A DNA stretch of 27,324 bases from an uncultured Clostridia bacterium. Lineage in GTDB: Bacteria > Bacillota > Clostridia > TANB77 > CAG-508. The stretch lies in assembly GCA_948745425.1 (NCBI GenBank), contig CAPZDM010000017.1, positions 1 through 27,324 on the forward strand. Direction: 5' to 3'. The translations under genes and the position numbers were made by a program. This document shows, piece by piece, positions 7,228 to 14,759 of the stretch. Numbering within the stretch: position 1 is the first letter of the stretch; every line of letters starts with the position of its first letter. The notes beneath the pieces are model-generated. The model saw only the letters and a list, made by a program, of their open reading frames with translations. It was not told the origin of the DNA and did no database searches.

Positions 7228-9378
7228 ATGAGTGAACAACATGATAATAATGTAGAACAAGAGGTAGATGAGAATCATCTTATACAAATTAGAAAGGAAA
7301 AATTATTTGAATTACAAAAAAATGGACAAGATCCATTTGCAATAACAAAATATGATAGAACACATACAAGTAAACAAATAAAAGACAATTATGAAGAATT
7401 AGAAGAAAAAGATGTAAGTATTGCAGGAAGAATAATGGCAAAAAGAATAATGGGAAAAGCGTCATTTTGCACTTTACAAGACAGTGAAGGAAAAATTCAA
7501 AGTTATGTAAGTATAAACGATATAGGAGAAGAAGCATATAAAGCATTTAAAACATGGGACATTGGTGATATTATTGGTATAAAAGGTTTTGTATTTAAAA
7601 CAAAAACAGAGGAAATATCAATACATGCAAAAGAAGCAATATTACTTACAAAGTCTTTAAGACCATTACCAGAAAAGTTTCATGGTTTAAAAAATGAAGA
7701 CTTAAGATATAGACAAAGATATCTTGACTTAATAGTAAATCCAGAAGTAAAAGAAGCATTTATTTTAAGAAGCAAAATTTTAAAAGAGATTAGAAACTTC
7801 ATGGATAAAAGAGGATATATGGAAGTAGAAACACCTATGCTTACAACAGTAGCAACAGGAGATGCAGCAAGACCTTTTATTACACATCATAATACTTTAG
7901 ACTTACAAATGTATTTAAGAATTGCACCAGAATTAAACTTAAAAAGATTAATTGTTGGTGGATTTGATAAAGTATATGAGATTGGTAAAAATTTTAGAAA
8001 TGAAGGAATGGATATTAAGCATAATCCAGAATTTACAGTTATGGAATTCTATTCTGCATATGAAGACTATAATGATATGATGGACATGGCAGAACAATTA
8101 ATTTCTACTGTCGCGCAAAATGCTTTAGGAACAACAAAAATAAACTATCAAGGAACAGATATAGATTTAACCCCATCATGGAGAAGAATTACAATGATAG
8201 ATGCAATTAAAGAAGTAACTGGTGTTGACTTTAATATTGTTAAGACAGATGAAGAAGCACAAAATCTAGCAAAGGAAAAAGGGGTAGAATATGAAGAATA
8301 TAAAAACACTAGAGGACATATAATTAATGAATTTTTTGAAACTTTTGTTGAAGAAACATTAATTCAACCAACCTTTATAATGGACTATCCAGTAGAAGTA
8401 TCACCACTTACAAAAAGAAAGAAAGATAATCCAAGTCTAGTAGAAAGATTTGAATTGTTTATAGGTGGAAGAGAATATGGAAATGCTTATTCAGAATTAA
8501 ATGATGCAATAGACCAATATGAAAGATTTATGAAACAAGTAGAAGCAAAAGAAAAAGGTGATGAAGAAGCAGGAGGAATGGATGAAGACTTTGTCAATGC
8601 ACTAGAAATTGGTTTACCACCAACAGGAGGAATGGGAATAGGATTAGACAGACTAATTATGCTATTAACAAATTGTGCTTCAATAAGAGATATAATATTT
8701 TTCCCAACCATGAAGCCACTAAATAATGCAAATGAAAAAAAATCAAAAACTGTTGAAGTTAAAGAGAAAACTGACTTTGTTAGTAAAAATAATAACTTTG
8801 AAACAAAAATAGATAGAGAAGAAGCAATAAAATTATTAAAAAAATATAACAAAGAGGAATTTCATATAAGACATGCACTTACAGTTGAACAAATCATGAA
8901 ATATCTTGCTAAAAAGTATAATGAAAATGAAGATTTTTGGGGTCTAGCAGGATTATTACATGATATAGATTATGAAATGTATCCAGAAGAACATTGTAAA
9001 AAAGCTCCTGAATTATTAAAAGAAATTAATGCAAATGATGAACTAATACATGCAATATGTAGTCATGGATATGGAATTTGTTCTGATATTGAACCAGAAC
9101 ATAAAATGGAAAAAATACTATTTGCAGTCGATGAATTATCAGGAATAATTTGGGCAGCAGCAAAAATGAGACCATCACAAAGTACAAAAGATATGGAATT
9201 AAAAAGCCTAAAGAAAAAATATAAAGACAAAAAATTTGCAGCAGGATGTTCAAGAGAAATCATTGATAAAGGTGCAACAACTCTAGGATGGGAATTAGAT
9301 GAATTACTACAAAACACACTTGAAGCAATGCAAGACATGGAAGACGAGATACAAAAAAGTGTAGAGAAGTATATTTAA
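7228..9378 (+). CDS. lysS: Lysyl-tRNA synthetase fused to a C-terminal HD hydrolase domain
   Basis: Residues 1 to about 500 form a complete class II LysRS, which charges tRNA-Lys. It has an OB-fold anticodon domain (about 60-170), motif 2 around Arg257 (NFRNEGMD, then HNPEFTVMEFY) and motif 3 GMGIGLDRL near 468-476. A normal bacterial LysRS ends near the IRDIIFFPTMKP segment. Here a Lys/Asn/Glu-rich linker (about 505-530) continues in frame into an HD-superfamily domain with His549, His578-Asp579 (LLHDIDYE), His613 (SHGYG) and Asp635 (VDELSG). No stop, frameshift or internal ribosome binding site is visible at the junction. LysRS is known to make Ap4A as a side reaction and YqeK-type HD enzymes cleave it, so a coupled role is possible. 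That is inference. The start is ATG 7228, with AGAAGGGA upstream. Confidence 0.95.
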   Translation: MSEQHDNNVEQEVDENHLIQIRKEKLFELQKNGQDPFAITKYDRTHTSKQIKDNYEELEEKDVSIAGRIMAKRIMGKASFCTLQDSEGKIQSYVSINDIGEEAYKAFKTWDIGDIIGIKGFVFKTKTEEISIHAKEAILLTKSLRPLPEKFHGLKNEDLRYRQRYLDLIVNPEVKEAFILRSKILKEIRNFMDKRGYMEVETPMLTTVATGDAARPFITHHNTLDLQMYLRIAPELNLKRLIVGGFDKVYEIGKNFRNEGMDIKHNPEFTVMEFYSAYEDYNDMMDMAEQLISTVAQNALGTTKINYQGTDIDLTPSWRRITMIDAIKEVTGVDFNIVKTDEEAQNLAKEKGVEYEEYKNTRGHIINEFFETFVEETLIQPTFIMDYPVEVSPLTKRKKDNPSLVERFELFIGGREYGNAYSELNDAIDQYERFMKQVEAKEKGDEEAGGMDEDFVNALEIGLPPTGGMGIGLDRLIMLLTNCASIRDIIFFPTMKPLNNANEKKSKTVEVKEKTDFVSKNNNFETKIDREEAIKLLKKYNKEEFHIRHALTVEQIMKYLAKKYNENEDFWGLAGLLHDIDYEMYPEEHCKKAPELLKEINANDELIHAICSHGYGICSDIEPEHKMEKILFAVDELSGIIWAAAKMRPSQSTKDMELKSLKKKYKDKKFAAGCSREIIDKGATTLGWELDELLQNTLEAMQDMEDEIQKSVEKYI

Positions 9379-9422
9379 TTAATAAAAAATATAATAGCAA
9401 AATATGAAAAATGGAGGCAAAC

Positions 9423-10028
9423 ATGATTTTAGAAAATAAATTAAATATTACTGACCAAGCAGAACTAGCAAGAGAAGAAGAAAGAATAAGTAAAAGATGT
9501 GCAAAAGAAATGTTCGAAAAAGGATATTTGAATAAATTAGAAGCAGGAACATTTGAAACTTTAAAAAGAATTCATAAATATCTATTTGAAGAGATATATG
9601 AATTTGCAGGAGGTTTAAGAAAAGTAAATATAGCAAAAGGAAATTTTAGATTTACACCTCTTACTTATCTTGAAGAAGCAATTAAAAATATTGAAAAAAT
9701 GCCACAATCAACATATGAAGAAATAATAGAAAAATATGTAGAGATGAATATTGCACACCCATTTAGGGAAGGAAATGGAAGAAGTACAAGAATTTGGCTT
9801 GACTTGATTTTAAAAAAAGAGTTAAATGTAGTAGTTGATTGGAGTAAGGTTGACAAAACAGATTACTTACTTGCAATGGAACGTAGTCCTATAAAAGATA
9901 CAGAAATAAAAGAATTATTAAAACAAAGCTTGACTGATAAAATAAATGATAGAGAAGTATATATGAAAGGTATAGACAATAGCTATTTATATGAAGGTTA
10001 TTTAGCATTTAAAACAGAAGAATTATAA
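9423..10028 (+). CDS. Fic-family AMP-transferase with C-terminal inhibitory motif (class III)
   Basis: Fic proteins usually transfer AMP from ATP to a hydroxyl side chain of a target protein. In this 201-residue protein the active-site loop HPFREGNGRSTR (His112 to Arg123) matches HxFx(D/E)GNGRxxR completely, so it should be catalytic. The beta-hairpin flap is near NIAKGNFRFTP. Near the C-terminus, Ser187-Tyr-Leu-Tyr-Glu191-Gly192 fits the (S/T)xxxE(G/N) inhibition motif. That marks a class III Fic, which restrains itself as in the Neisseria enzyme and needs no separate antitoxin; none is seen. ATG 9423 has TGGAGG at 9412-9417; an in-frame ATG at 9411 overlaps that site and is unlikely. It starts 44 bases after lysS with no terminator between, so cotranscription is likely. 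The target is unknown; topoisomerase subunits are targets of some relatives. Confidence 0.93.
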   Translation: MILENKLNITDQAELAREEERISKRCAKEMFEKGYLNKLEAGTFETLKRIHKYLFEEIYEFAGGLRKVNIAKGNFRFTPLTYLEEAIKNIEKMPQSTYEEIIEKYVEMNIAHPFREGNGRSTRIWLDLILKKELNVVVDWSKVDKTDYLLAMERSPIKDTEIKELLKQSLTDKINDREVYMKGIDNSYLYEGYLAFKTEEL

Positions 10029-10100
10029 ATTTGAATAGAGTTTCCAGCACAAGAAAAGTAACATAAGAGAAAAATTGAAAATTATAGGAGGAGAAATTTA

Positions 10101-10829
10101 ATGTTTAGTTTTGATAAAAGAGCTATATATTTAATTATTGCTATTATAGTGGTTTTTAATGTTGTTAATATGGGAACAGCAGGACTATTATCATTAATAT
10201 TAACAATTCCAGGAGTAATAATTGCAATTTCATTACATGAATTTGCACATGCATGGATGGCAGTAAAACTAGGAGATGACACTCCACTTAGACAAGGAAG
10301 ATTAAGTATAGACCCATTAAAACATTTAGACCCAATAGGAATTATGATGTTAATGTTTTGTGGAATTGGTTGGGGAAGACCTGTACAAATAGATTCAAGC
10401 AATTTTAATCCAAAATATAGAAGAAATGGAGAAGCATTAGTATCTTTAGCAGGACCTTTAATGAATTTTATATTAGCATTTTTGCTTACTCTAATTGATG
10501 GATTAATTTTAAAATTTGCAGGAGATGCATTTTTTATTTCTACATCAGGTAGAGTTATTTTAACAATGCTTCAAACTGCTATTATAATGAATATAGGATT
10601 AGGAGTATTTAACTTAATACCACTACCACCTTTAGATGGTTCAAAAATATTTATAAGATTTATGCCATATAATGTTAGAAATTGGATATATGACCACGAA
10701 ATGTGGTTTTATATGGCATTTTTAGTATTATGGATTACAAATTTATCAAGTATTATAATAACACCTATTATGACTGGTATATATCAAGGCATAGTTACAA
10801 TAGTAAAACTATTATTATCGTGGTTTTAA
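10101..10829 (+). CDS. Site-2-protease-like M50 membrane metalloprotease
   Basis: An intramembrane zinc protease of 242 residues. HEFAH (His46 to His50) within a hydrophobic helix supplies two zinc ligands, and the family's second motif, NLIPLPPLDGSK, gives the third (Asp179). Hydrophobic segments lie near 9-50, 88-100, 112-135, 150-175 and 200-235, so almost the whole protein is in the membrane. It belongs to the compact M50 group often annotated as site-2 protease family in Bacillota. It lacks the PDZ domain of RseP-type enzymes. ATG 10101 follows AGGAGGAG at 10086-10093. It sits between fic and tsaD with short gaps and no clear promoter, so it is probably within the lysS transcription unit. 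The substrate, perhaps an anti-sigma factor or a signal-peptide remnant, cannot be deduced. Confidence 0.93.
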   Translation: MFSFDKRAIYLIIAIIVVFNVVNMGTAGLLSLILTIPGVIIAISLHEFAHAWMAVKLGDDTPLRQGRLSIDPLKHLDPIGIMMLMFCGIGWGRPVQIDSSNFNPKYRRNGEALVSLAGPLMNFILAFLLTLIDGLILKFAGDAFFISTSGRVILTMLQTAIIMNIGLGVFNLIPLPPLDGSKIFIRFMPYNVRNWIYDHEMWFYMAFLVLWITNLSSIIITPIMTGIYQGIVTIVKLLLSWF

Positions 10830-10859
10830 ATGTGAAAAATTAAAAATGAAAGGAAAAAT

Positions 10860-11861
10860 ATGAAAGATATAATTACTCTAGGAATAGAATCAAGCTGTGA
10901 TGAAACATCAGTAGCAATAGTAAAAAATGGAAGAGAAGTACTAACAAATATAATAAATACACAAATAGAAATCCATAAACAATTTGGTGGAGTTGTACCA
11001 GAAATAGCATCAAGGAAACATATAGATAATATTTCTAATGTTACTAAACAAGCACTTAAAGAAGCAAATATGAGTTTTGAAGACATAGATATAGTAGCGT
11101 GTACATATGGACCAGGATTAGTAGGTGCTTTATTAGTAGGAGTTGGCTATGCTAAGGCATTAAGTTTTGCATTAAATAAACCATTAATCGGAGTAAATCA
11201 TATAGAAGGTCATATATCAGCAAACTATATTACTTTCAAAGAATTAGAACCACCATTTTTATGCCTTGTAATATCTGGAGGACATACACATCTTATTTAT
11301 ATAGAAGATTATACGAAATTTAAAATATTAGGTAAAACACGAGATGATGCGATAGGCGAAGCTTATGATAAAGTCGCAAGAGTAATTGGATTAGAATATC
11401 CAGGAGGACCTAAAATAGATAAACTAGCAAAAGAGGGACAAGCAAATATAAAATTACCAGAAACTTATTTTGATAATTTAGACTTTAGTTTTAGTGGAAT
11501 AAAAACAGCAGTATTAAACTTAAATCATAAAGAACTAAATATAAATAAATCAAACTTATGTGCAAGTTTTGAAAAAGCTACAACAGATATGCTAATAAAT
11601 AATACAAAAAAAGCAATAAAGGAAATGAAAGTAGATAAAGTTGCTTTAGCAGGAGGGGTATCAGCAAATTCATATATTAGAGAAAGATTTAAAATATTAG
11701 AAAAAGAACTAGGAATAAATGTATACTATCCAGAGCTAAAATTATGTACAGATAATGCTGCCATGATAGCAACAGCTGGATACTATAACTATATTGCAGA
11801 AAAGATATCAGGACTTGATTTGAATGCAGTACCAAACTTAAAGATAGGAGAAATACAATAA
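10860..11861 (+). CDS. tsaD: tRNA N6-threonylcarbamoyladenosine transferase TsaD
   Basis: Catalytic subunit of the complex that installs t6A at position 37 of ANN-decoding tRNAs, working with TsaB and TsaE (not in this window). The 333-residue length is normal. ESSCDETS is at residues 10-17, the metal-binding His114 and His118 are in NHIEGH, ISGGHTHL and LAGGVSANS follow, and Asp298 is in LCTDNAAMIA. ATG 10860 follows AAGGA at 10850-10854, 30 bases after the M50 protease stop, so it is likely cotranscribed. Given the very heavy use of AUA and AGA codons here, t6A should matter for accurate decoding. A GGGGC-hairpin repeat follows the stop. Confidence 0.98.
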   Translation: MKDIITLGIESSCDETSVAIVKNGREVLTNIINTQIEIHKQFGGVVPEIASRKHIDNISNVTKQALKEANMSFEDIDIVACTYGPGLVGALLVGVGYAKALSFALNKPLIGVNHIEGHISANYITFKELEPPFLCLVISGGHTHLIYIEDYTKFKILGKTRDDAIGEAYDKVARVIGLEYPGGPKIDKLAKEGQANIKLPETYFDNLDFSFSGIKTAVLNLNHKELNINKSNLCASFEKATTDMLINNTKKAIKEMKVDKVALAGGVSANSYIRERFKILEKELGINVYYPELKLCTDNAAMIATAGYYNYIAEKISGLDLNAVPNLKIGEIQ

Positions 11862-11871
11862 AGATTTTGTA

Positions 11872-11896
11872 TAGGGGCAGGCCTTGTGTCTGCCTT
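11872..11896 (+). repeat. GGGGC-hairpin repeat after tsaD
   Basis: TAGGGGC (11872-11878) begins the element. GGCAGGC (11876-11882) pairs with GTCTGCC (11888-11894), with one G-U and a five-base loop; two G-U pairs can extend the base. No T-run follows, so it is at best a weak terminator, though it may protect the 3' end of the upstream message. Confidence 0.6.
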
Positions 11897-11935
11897 ATAA
11901 TGTATAATAAATAAAGAATTAGAAGGGGTTAGATT

Positions 11936-12634
11936 ATGTCAATATATGCAATTTCAGATTTACATTTATCTTTTAATACTAATAAACCCATGAATATATT
12001 TGGAGATAATTGGGATAATCATGAAGAAAAAATAAGAGAAAACTGGTTAGAAAAAGTAAAAGAAGAAGATACAATATTATTGCCAGGGGACTTTTCATGG
12101 GGAATGACTTTTGAAGGGGCAAAGCCAGACTTTGAATATATAAATAAATTACCAGGAAAAAAAATAATGTTAAAAGGAAATCATGACTATTGGTGGGGAA
12201 CTTTAAATAAAATTAATGAATTTTTAAAAACAAATAATTTTAAAAACATAAATATTTTATATAATAATTCATATCTGGTAGAAAATAGAATAATATGTGG
12301 AACAAGAGGATGGACAATAATGGATAATGATGAAGAAAACGAAAAAATATATAAAAGAGAACTATTAAGACTAGAAATGTCTTTAAACGATGGAATTAAT
12401 AAATATGGAGAAGACAGAGATATAATAGTTTGTATGCATTATCCACCGACAAATGAAAACTTAATGGAAAAATCAGAATTCATACAAATAATGAAAAAAT
12501 ACAATGTGAAAAACTGTATATATGGACATTTACATGGTGAATCACAAAAAGAAGCTATAGAGGGAAATGTAAGTGGAATACAAATGAAATTAGTCAGTTG
12601 TGATTATACAGATTTTAAACCTATACTATTATAA
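11936..12634 (+). CDS. Calcineurin-like metallophosphoesterase
   Basis: A 232-residue cytoplasmic phosphohydrolase of the dimetal metallophosphoesterase superfamily. All ligand motifs are present in order: DLHL (Asp8, His10), PGDFSW (Asp52), KGNHDYWWG (Asn82, His83), CMHYPP (His168) and YGHLHG (His198, His200). It looks like the bacterial predicted-phosphohydrolase group rather than a nucleotidase with extra domains; no signal peptide is present. ATG 11936 has AGAAGGGG at 11921-11928. It lies 74 bases after tsaD, separated by a GGGGC hairpin. TATAAT at 11896-11901 and at 11903-11908 could be -10 boxes but lack a good -35. The substrate is unknown. Confidence 0.92.
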   Translation: MSIYAISDLHLSFNTNKPMNIFGDNWDNHEEKIRENWLEKVKEEDTILLPGDFSWGMTFEGAKPDFEYINKLPGKKIMLKGNHDYWWGTLNKINEFLKTNNFKNINILYNNSYLVENRIICGTRGWTIMDNDEENEKIYKRELLRLEMSLNDGINKYGEDRDIIVCMHYPPTNENLMEKSEFIQIMKKYNVKNCIYGHLHGESQKEAIEGNVSGIQMKLVSCDYTDFKPILL

Positions 12635-12657
12635 AAACATTAAAACTTAATATAAAA

Positions 12658-12707
12658 TAGAAGTGTAAGATACTATTCAATTATAATATAGAATAACGCC
12701 ACTTCTA
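12658..12707 (+). other. Imperfect hairpin between phosphoesterase and acyl-CoA synthetase genes
   Basis: TAGAAGTG (12658-12665) pairs perfectly with CACTTCTA (12700-12707), and TATTC (12674-12678) can pair with GAATA (12691-12695) inside. No T-run follows, so it is not a standard terminator. ATACTATT (12670-12677) is also complementary to AATAGTAT (12726-12733). The 244-base gap at 12635-12878 holds only this hairpin and the promoter at 12768-12796; no small gene was seen. Confidence 0.35.
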
Positions 12708-12767
12708 GTATGTAAAACCAGAACAAATAGTATTGAAAAAAAGACAGAAAAAAATATTTTAAAATAC

Positions 12768-12796
12768 TTGAATATTTTGTAGTATAAGAGTATAAT
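12768..12796 (+). promoter_or_regulatory. Promoter of the acyl-CoA synthetase gene
   Basis: TTGAAT (12768-12773) and a perfect TATAAT (12791-12796) are 17 bases apart; the start would be near 12803, giving a leader of about 75 bases. AAAATA (12761-12766) and TATTTT (12773-12778) form an inverted repeat over the -35 that could be an operator, though AT-rich sequence makes this weak. No FapR-like TTAGTACC site is visible. Confidence 0.7.
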
Positions 12797-12878
12797 ATAA
12801 AAGAAAATTTAGAAAAATTAATAAGTATTTATTTTTAATGCTATTTTTTATATAAAACGGAAGGAATTGAATCAGAAA

Positions 12879-14606
12879 ATGAGAGAAAAATTACATAAAA
12901 TAGTAGAAATAACTGATTTAAAAGATATGTTAAACAAGTCAGGTAAAATCTATGCAGATAGACCAGCATATAAAATAAAAACAGACATACCTAATGAGTA
13001 TAAAATAATTACACATAAAGAAATAAGAGAAGATGTAAATTATTTAGGAACAGCATTTATAAAAATGGGGCTAAAAGGAAAAAGAATAGCAGTAATAAGT
13101 GAAAACAGATATGAATGGGGATTATCTTATTTAGCTATTACATGTGGTACAGGTATAGTAGTTCCTTTAGATAAATCATTACCAGATAATGAAATAGAAA
13201 ACTTAATAATTCGTTCTAGTGTAGAAGCAATAGTTTTTTCAAGTAAATATACAGACATATTAAAAAGGATAAAAGAAAAAGGTGTAGGAAAATTAAAACA
13301 CTTAATATCAATGGATTTAGAAGAACACACGGATGGAATTTACGCAGAAAAAGCATTACTTAGAAAAGGAAAAAAACTATTAGAAGAAGGAATGAAAGAT
13401 TTTATAGATGCTAAAATTGATTCTGAATCTATGAGTATAATGCTATTTACATCTGGAACTACTGCTATGTCAAAAGCTGTTATGTTATCTCATAAAAACA
13501 TATGTGCTAATTTAATGGATATTGCATCTATTTTAGAAGTGCATGAACGAGATACAATGTTATCATTTTTACCATTACATCATGTATTTGAATGCACAAC
13601 AGGTTTTTTATATCCATTATATAAAGGTACTTGTGTAGCATATTGTGATGGAATTAAGCATATTCAAGAAAATTTACAAGAATATCATATAAGTGTAATG
13701 GTATCAGTTCCAATATTATTTGAAAGCATGTATAAGAGATTAATAAAAGCAATTGAAAAACAGGGGAAATTAGAAACAGTACAAAAAGGAATAAAAATTA
13801 GTGAAGGATTATTAAAACTTCATATTGATATTAGAAAAAAGATATTTAAAGAGATACATGATAAATTAGGAGGAAAAGTAAGGCTATTTATAAGTGGCGC
13901 AGCTGCAATGGATCCAGAAATTGAAAAGGGATATAATCAATTAGGAATAAGAATTGCTCAAGGGTATGGATTAACAGAAACATCACCAGTTATTGCTGCT
14001 GGTTCAGACTTTGACTATAGATTGGGTTCTATTGGAAAAGTATGTCCAAGTGTTAAGGCGAAGCTATCAAAACCTGACGAAAATGGAATAGGAGAATTAG
14101 TAGTTAAAGGTCCAAATATAATGTTAGGATATTATGAAAATGAAGAAGCAACAAAAAGAGCATTAAAAGATGGATGGTTCTATACAGGAGATTTGGCAAA
14201 AATTGATAAAGATGGATTTATTTTTATTGTAGGCAGAAAAAAGAGTGTAATAGTTTTAAAAAACGGAAAAAATGTATTCCCTGAAGAACTTGAAAATTTA
14301 ATAAACAGAATAGAAGGAGTAAAAGAGTCATTTGTTTATGGAAAACCAGAAAACGAAGATGAAAAAAATCCTAAAGTATGTGCAAAAATTGTATATGATG
14401 CAGAAGTAATGGAAGAAATGTATAAAATTAATGGAGAAGAAAATGTAGAGAAATTTTTAATTTCAAAAATAAAAGAAATAAATAAAACAATACCAACATA
14501 TAAATATATCCGTGAAGTAGTAGTAACCACAGAAGAACTTGTAAAGACTACGACTGCTAAAGTAAAGAGACATGAAGAAATAAAAAAAGTATTAGCAAAA
14601 AGGTAG
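12879..14606 (+). CDS. AMP-forming acyl-CoA synthetase (long-chain fatty acid-CoA ligase type)
   Basis: Activates a carboxylate, most likely a fatty acid, with ATP to an acyl-adenylate and then acyl-CoA or a related thioester. With 575 residues it has the ANL-superfamily motifs: the P-loop TSGTTAMSK (191-199), GYGLTETSP (362-370), YTGDL with Asp438, GRKKS with Arg453, and the C-terminal-domain lysine in TTTAKVKRHE (Lys561). The P-loop reads AMSK where most relatives have GxPK. The ribosome site GGAAGGA (12859-12865) is 13 bases before ATG 12879. An in-frame TTG at 12867 is almost touching it and is less likely. It has its own promoter and no clear partner, such as an acyl carrier protein or acyltransferase, nearby. 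Chain-length preference cannot be told. Confidence 0.92.
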   Translation: MREKLHKIVEITDLKDMLNKSGKIYADRPAYKIKTDIPNEYKIITHKEIREDVNYLGTAFIKMGLKGKRIAVISENRYEWGLSYLAITCGTGIVVPLDKSLPDNEIENLIIRSSVEAIVFSSKYTDILKRIKEKGVGKLKHLISMDLEEHTDGIYAEKALLRKGKKLLEEGMKDFIDAKIDSESMSIMLFTSGTTAMSKAVMLSHKNICANLMDIASILEVHERDTMLSFLPLHHVFECTTGFLYPLYKGTCVAYCDGIKHIQENLQEYHISVMVSVPILFESMYKRLIKAIEKQGKLETVQKGIKISEGLLKLHIDIRKKIFKEIHDKLGGKVRLFISGAAAMDPEIEKGYNQLGIRIAQGYGLTETSPVIAAGSDFDYRLGSIGKVCPSVKAKLSKPDENGIGELVVKGPNIMLGYYENEEATKRALKDGWFYTGDLAKIDKDGFIFIVGRKKSVIVLKNGKNVFPEELENLINRIEGVKESFVYGKPENEDEKNPKVCAKIVYDAEVMEEMYKINGEENVEKFLISKIKEINKTIPTYKYIREVVVTTEELVKTTTAKVKRHEEIKKVLAKR

Positions 14607-14638
14607 AAAAAATTACAAAAGATGATATAATAAAGCAT

Positions 14639-14671
14639 ATATTACAACAATATTACAGCAATATTACAAAA
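14639..14671 (+). repeat. Three tandem 11-bp direct repeats, probable operator
   Basis: ATATTACAACA (14639-14649), ATATTACAGCA (14650-14660) and ATATTACAAAA (14661-14671) follow each other without gaps and share ATATTACA. The period of 11 bp, one helical turn, with a TTACA core is the pattern bound by PhoB/OmpR-type regulators. The block ends 17 bases before the -35 at 14689. AATATTA (14660-14666) can also pair with TAATATT (14675-14681), so the last repeat could double as a weak terminator for the upstream gene. Confidence 0.6.
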
Positions 14672-14688
14672 AAATAATATTTTTGCTA

Positions 14689-14717
14689 TTGTAGTATTGA
14701 AAAAAATGTTGTATAAT
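14689..14717 (+). promoter_or_regulatory. Promoter of the 296-residue protein gene (good -10, weak -35)
   Basis: TATAAT at 14712-14717 is perfect, while the element 17 bases upstream, TTGTAG (14689-14694), is poor beyond TTG. This is the layout of an activator-dependent promoter, consistent with the repeats at 14639-14671. The start near 14724 lies after the in-frame TTG at 14697, which rules that codon out for this transcript. Confidence 0.6.
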
Positions 14718-14759
14718 CAAAATAGATTACGGAAGAAAGACAAAGGAGGTATGTTTACA

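Noticed and set aside
9423..10028. Classical toxin-antitoxin pair at fic
   Set aside because: There is no small antitoxin frame beside it, and the inhibitory motif is in the Fic protein itself.
14639..14671. Short CRISPR-like array
   Set aside because: The units are 11 bp, contiguous and without spacers; this is an operator-like tandem repeat.
14697..14759. Longer start at TTG 14697 for the 296-residue protein
   Set aside because: It lies upstream of the predicted transcription start and covers the -10 box; the ribosome site is at 14742-14749.
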